From: Capronia americana
Lineage: Eukaryota > Ascomycota > Eurotiomycetes > Chaetothyriales > Herpotrichiellaceae
Assembly (NCBI GenBank): GCA_016110215.1
Contig: JADWQD010000012.1
Span: forward strand, 558,001 to 622,000
Direction: 5' to 3'
Length of the DNA: 64,000 bases
The notes beneath the pieces were generated by a model that saw only the letters and a list, made by a program, of their open reading frames with translations, did no database searches and was not told the origin of the DNA. Of this stretch, positions 62,720-64,000 are shown one piece after another. Positions within the stretch are counted from its first letter, which is position 1, and each line of letters begins with the position of its first letter. The position numbers were made by a program, and so were the translations under genes.

Positions 62720-64000
62720 CACGGTCAATGAGCCCGAACGGCACCATCGTTTGTGGTTTGAGAGATTCGACCACGCATGGGTGCATGTGCCATTACGAGC
62801 CGTAGCCACCTACCCTCGAGTGATGTTTGAGCACTTGCAGGGCGTCAGTCTCGGGCAGCTCGTGCAAGCAGACAACTTGTACGACACCAGCCTGCTGCGC
62901 CACAGTCTCCAGCGCCGTCGTAAGTATCACTACGCATACTCTGTACGTTACAGGGTCTCATGATCGAGAATTACAGCTTCAAAGGGCAAGATTTTTGCTC
63001 GCTTCCAAGCTCGGCTTCGGCTGTTTTGATCTGTCTGGTCACAGAAGCGACCACGATCACGATCAAGATCAAGATCAAGTGATGCTATGTGCTCGTCTCA
63101 AGAAGCCCAAGCGCTGGGATCTGTCGTAATTGATCGGCCGAAGCTTTGATGTCCATCAGGTTTGACAGCTGACATCAATGGTCAAACGACGCATCATCCC
63201 ACATGGCGGGTTGCGGAGTAGAATGGAATGTGCATCGCATCGACGTAGGCCAAGATGCTCTCCATCGTGTCTGTCCCCTGGCTGTCGAGAACTCATCATC
63301 AGATTGCGCAGATGATAGCAAATCCATCGCATGCTCAATACGGTGTACACGAGCAAGGACAGACATGTCAATGGCCATCTCAAGCACAACTGCCTGCCTG
63401 CCTCCATTGGCGCTAGTTCTCACGATTTCCTCACCTCAGATCAACGTTGCGGTGGGATGAGTGCAAGTTTGGCGGTCACCGATCACGACCACTAGTCACT
63501 TCGTCTCTGACAAATTAATACGGAGGAGCCTCGAGACTCATTCCTTGCTGGCCAGGTCTGTCCACTTTCAGCCTCGCAAGCCGCAAGCAAGCAACGTTGC
63601 TATCACTGATGGTGAGCCGGACAGCGCGCGCTGCTGCAGGTCAGCACTCAACGCCCCGATGATCATGCCGAGTACACCACGCTTCCAGTATGTATCATCC
63701 TTCCACTCTTGTCAAAAGAGTCACTTCGTAAGTATTCCACCGGGACCATCTGCGCGGCCGCACCTCCCTGCCGATTTCACTACCGGCGATGGTTCGATCA
63801 CTCGGTGGCATGAGCCCCAAGGAGCGACTGCACTTCCCTATCATTCGATCCCGGCCCTTCACGGATCATTTTCCGCGCCATGGTCCCATCGCCCAGCCGA
63901 AACATCTCCGAACGGATCTTGCATATACCCCCTTTCTGGACATAATGCTGTGGCATCTGTGTGGTCGGATCTGATTCAACGCAAAATTTTGCCCACCGTC
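62720..64000. other. Right-end intergenic region
   Basis: No supported gene. A short (GATCAA)n-like run lies at about 63054-63080. An ATG-started 61-codon frame at 63789-63974 has no domain features; it could be the first exon of a gene that continues beyond the window, but I cannot tell. Confidence 0.4.

Noticed and set aside
1..64000. tRNA or rRNA genes
   Set aside because: I found no cloverleaf with A and B boxes and no rRNA-like block by eye; a covariance-model scan would be needed to exclude a tRNA.

Overview
The window is nuclear DNA from a filamentous ascomycete (Pezizomycotina). Genes carry short spliceosomal introns (about 37-110 nt) with GT donors, CTRAY-like branch points and AG acceptors. 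Families include Zn2Cys6, bZIP and Fungal_trans_2 regulators, Atg11, Nhp6, homoserine dehydrogenase and a fungal GH95 enzyme. There is no bacterial or phage signal, no rRNA and no tRNA I could recognise. A 10-N gap (4691-4700) inside a microsatellite shows this is draft assembly. I cannot assign class or genus from sequence alone.

Layout. 1-2.5 kb: 3' part of an ankyrin-type gene entering from the left. 2.5-5 kb: non-coding with CA/GA microsatellites. 5.0-6.6 kb: a Fungal_trans_2 regulator-like gene (minus). 8.2-8.9 kb: a small bZIP factor. 10.8-21.4 kb: four adjacent genes that read as a sugar-use cluster, namely a GH95 alpha-L-fucosidase, a maltose-permease-type MFS sugar transporter, an aldo/keto reductase of the D-arabinose/L-fucose/L-galactose dehydrogenase type, and a Zn2Cys6 regulator of the XlnR/AraR family. 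22.6-29.7 kb: two BTB-domain genes with broken or shifted frames, a single-pass membrane protein and a conserved two-TM protein. 30.1-41.1 kb: a core block with homoserine dehydrogenase, a DUF3445 protein, atg11 and an Nhp6-type HMG-box protein. 42.6-47 kb: a nine-exon fungal gene of unknown function and an MFS transporter. 47.6-47.9 kb: an AT-rich island. 48-62.7 kb: three more Fungal_trans_2-type genes, one carrying a second regulator domain, plus a secreted protein, separated by long repeat-rich spacers.

How the genes may work together. The best candidate for a coherent, little-described system is the 10.8-21.4 kb cluster. The transporter belongs to the oligosaccharide/H+ symporter-like group. 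The fucosidase has no signal peptide. The reductase family oxidises C1 of sugars sharing the L-fucose/D-arabinose/L-galactose configuration. The inferred route is import of a fucosylated (or L-galactosylated) oligosaccharide, cytosolic release of the deoxy sugar, and oxidation to the lactone, under a local XlnR/AraR paralogue. Two candidate operator sites with a GGTT-NN-AACC palindromic core lie in the transporter/reductase divergent promoter and in the regulator's own promoter. The function is inferred from family membership and gene order; nothing in the sequence proves the substrate.

Most spliced models below were checked by hand for phase and for a total length divisible by three. Where a model depends on a weak splice site I say so.
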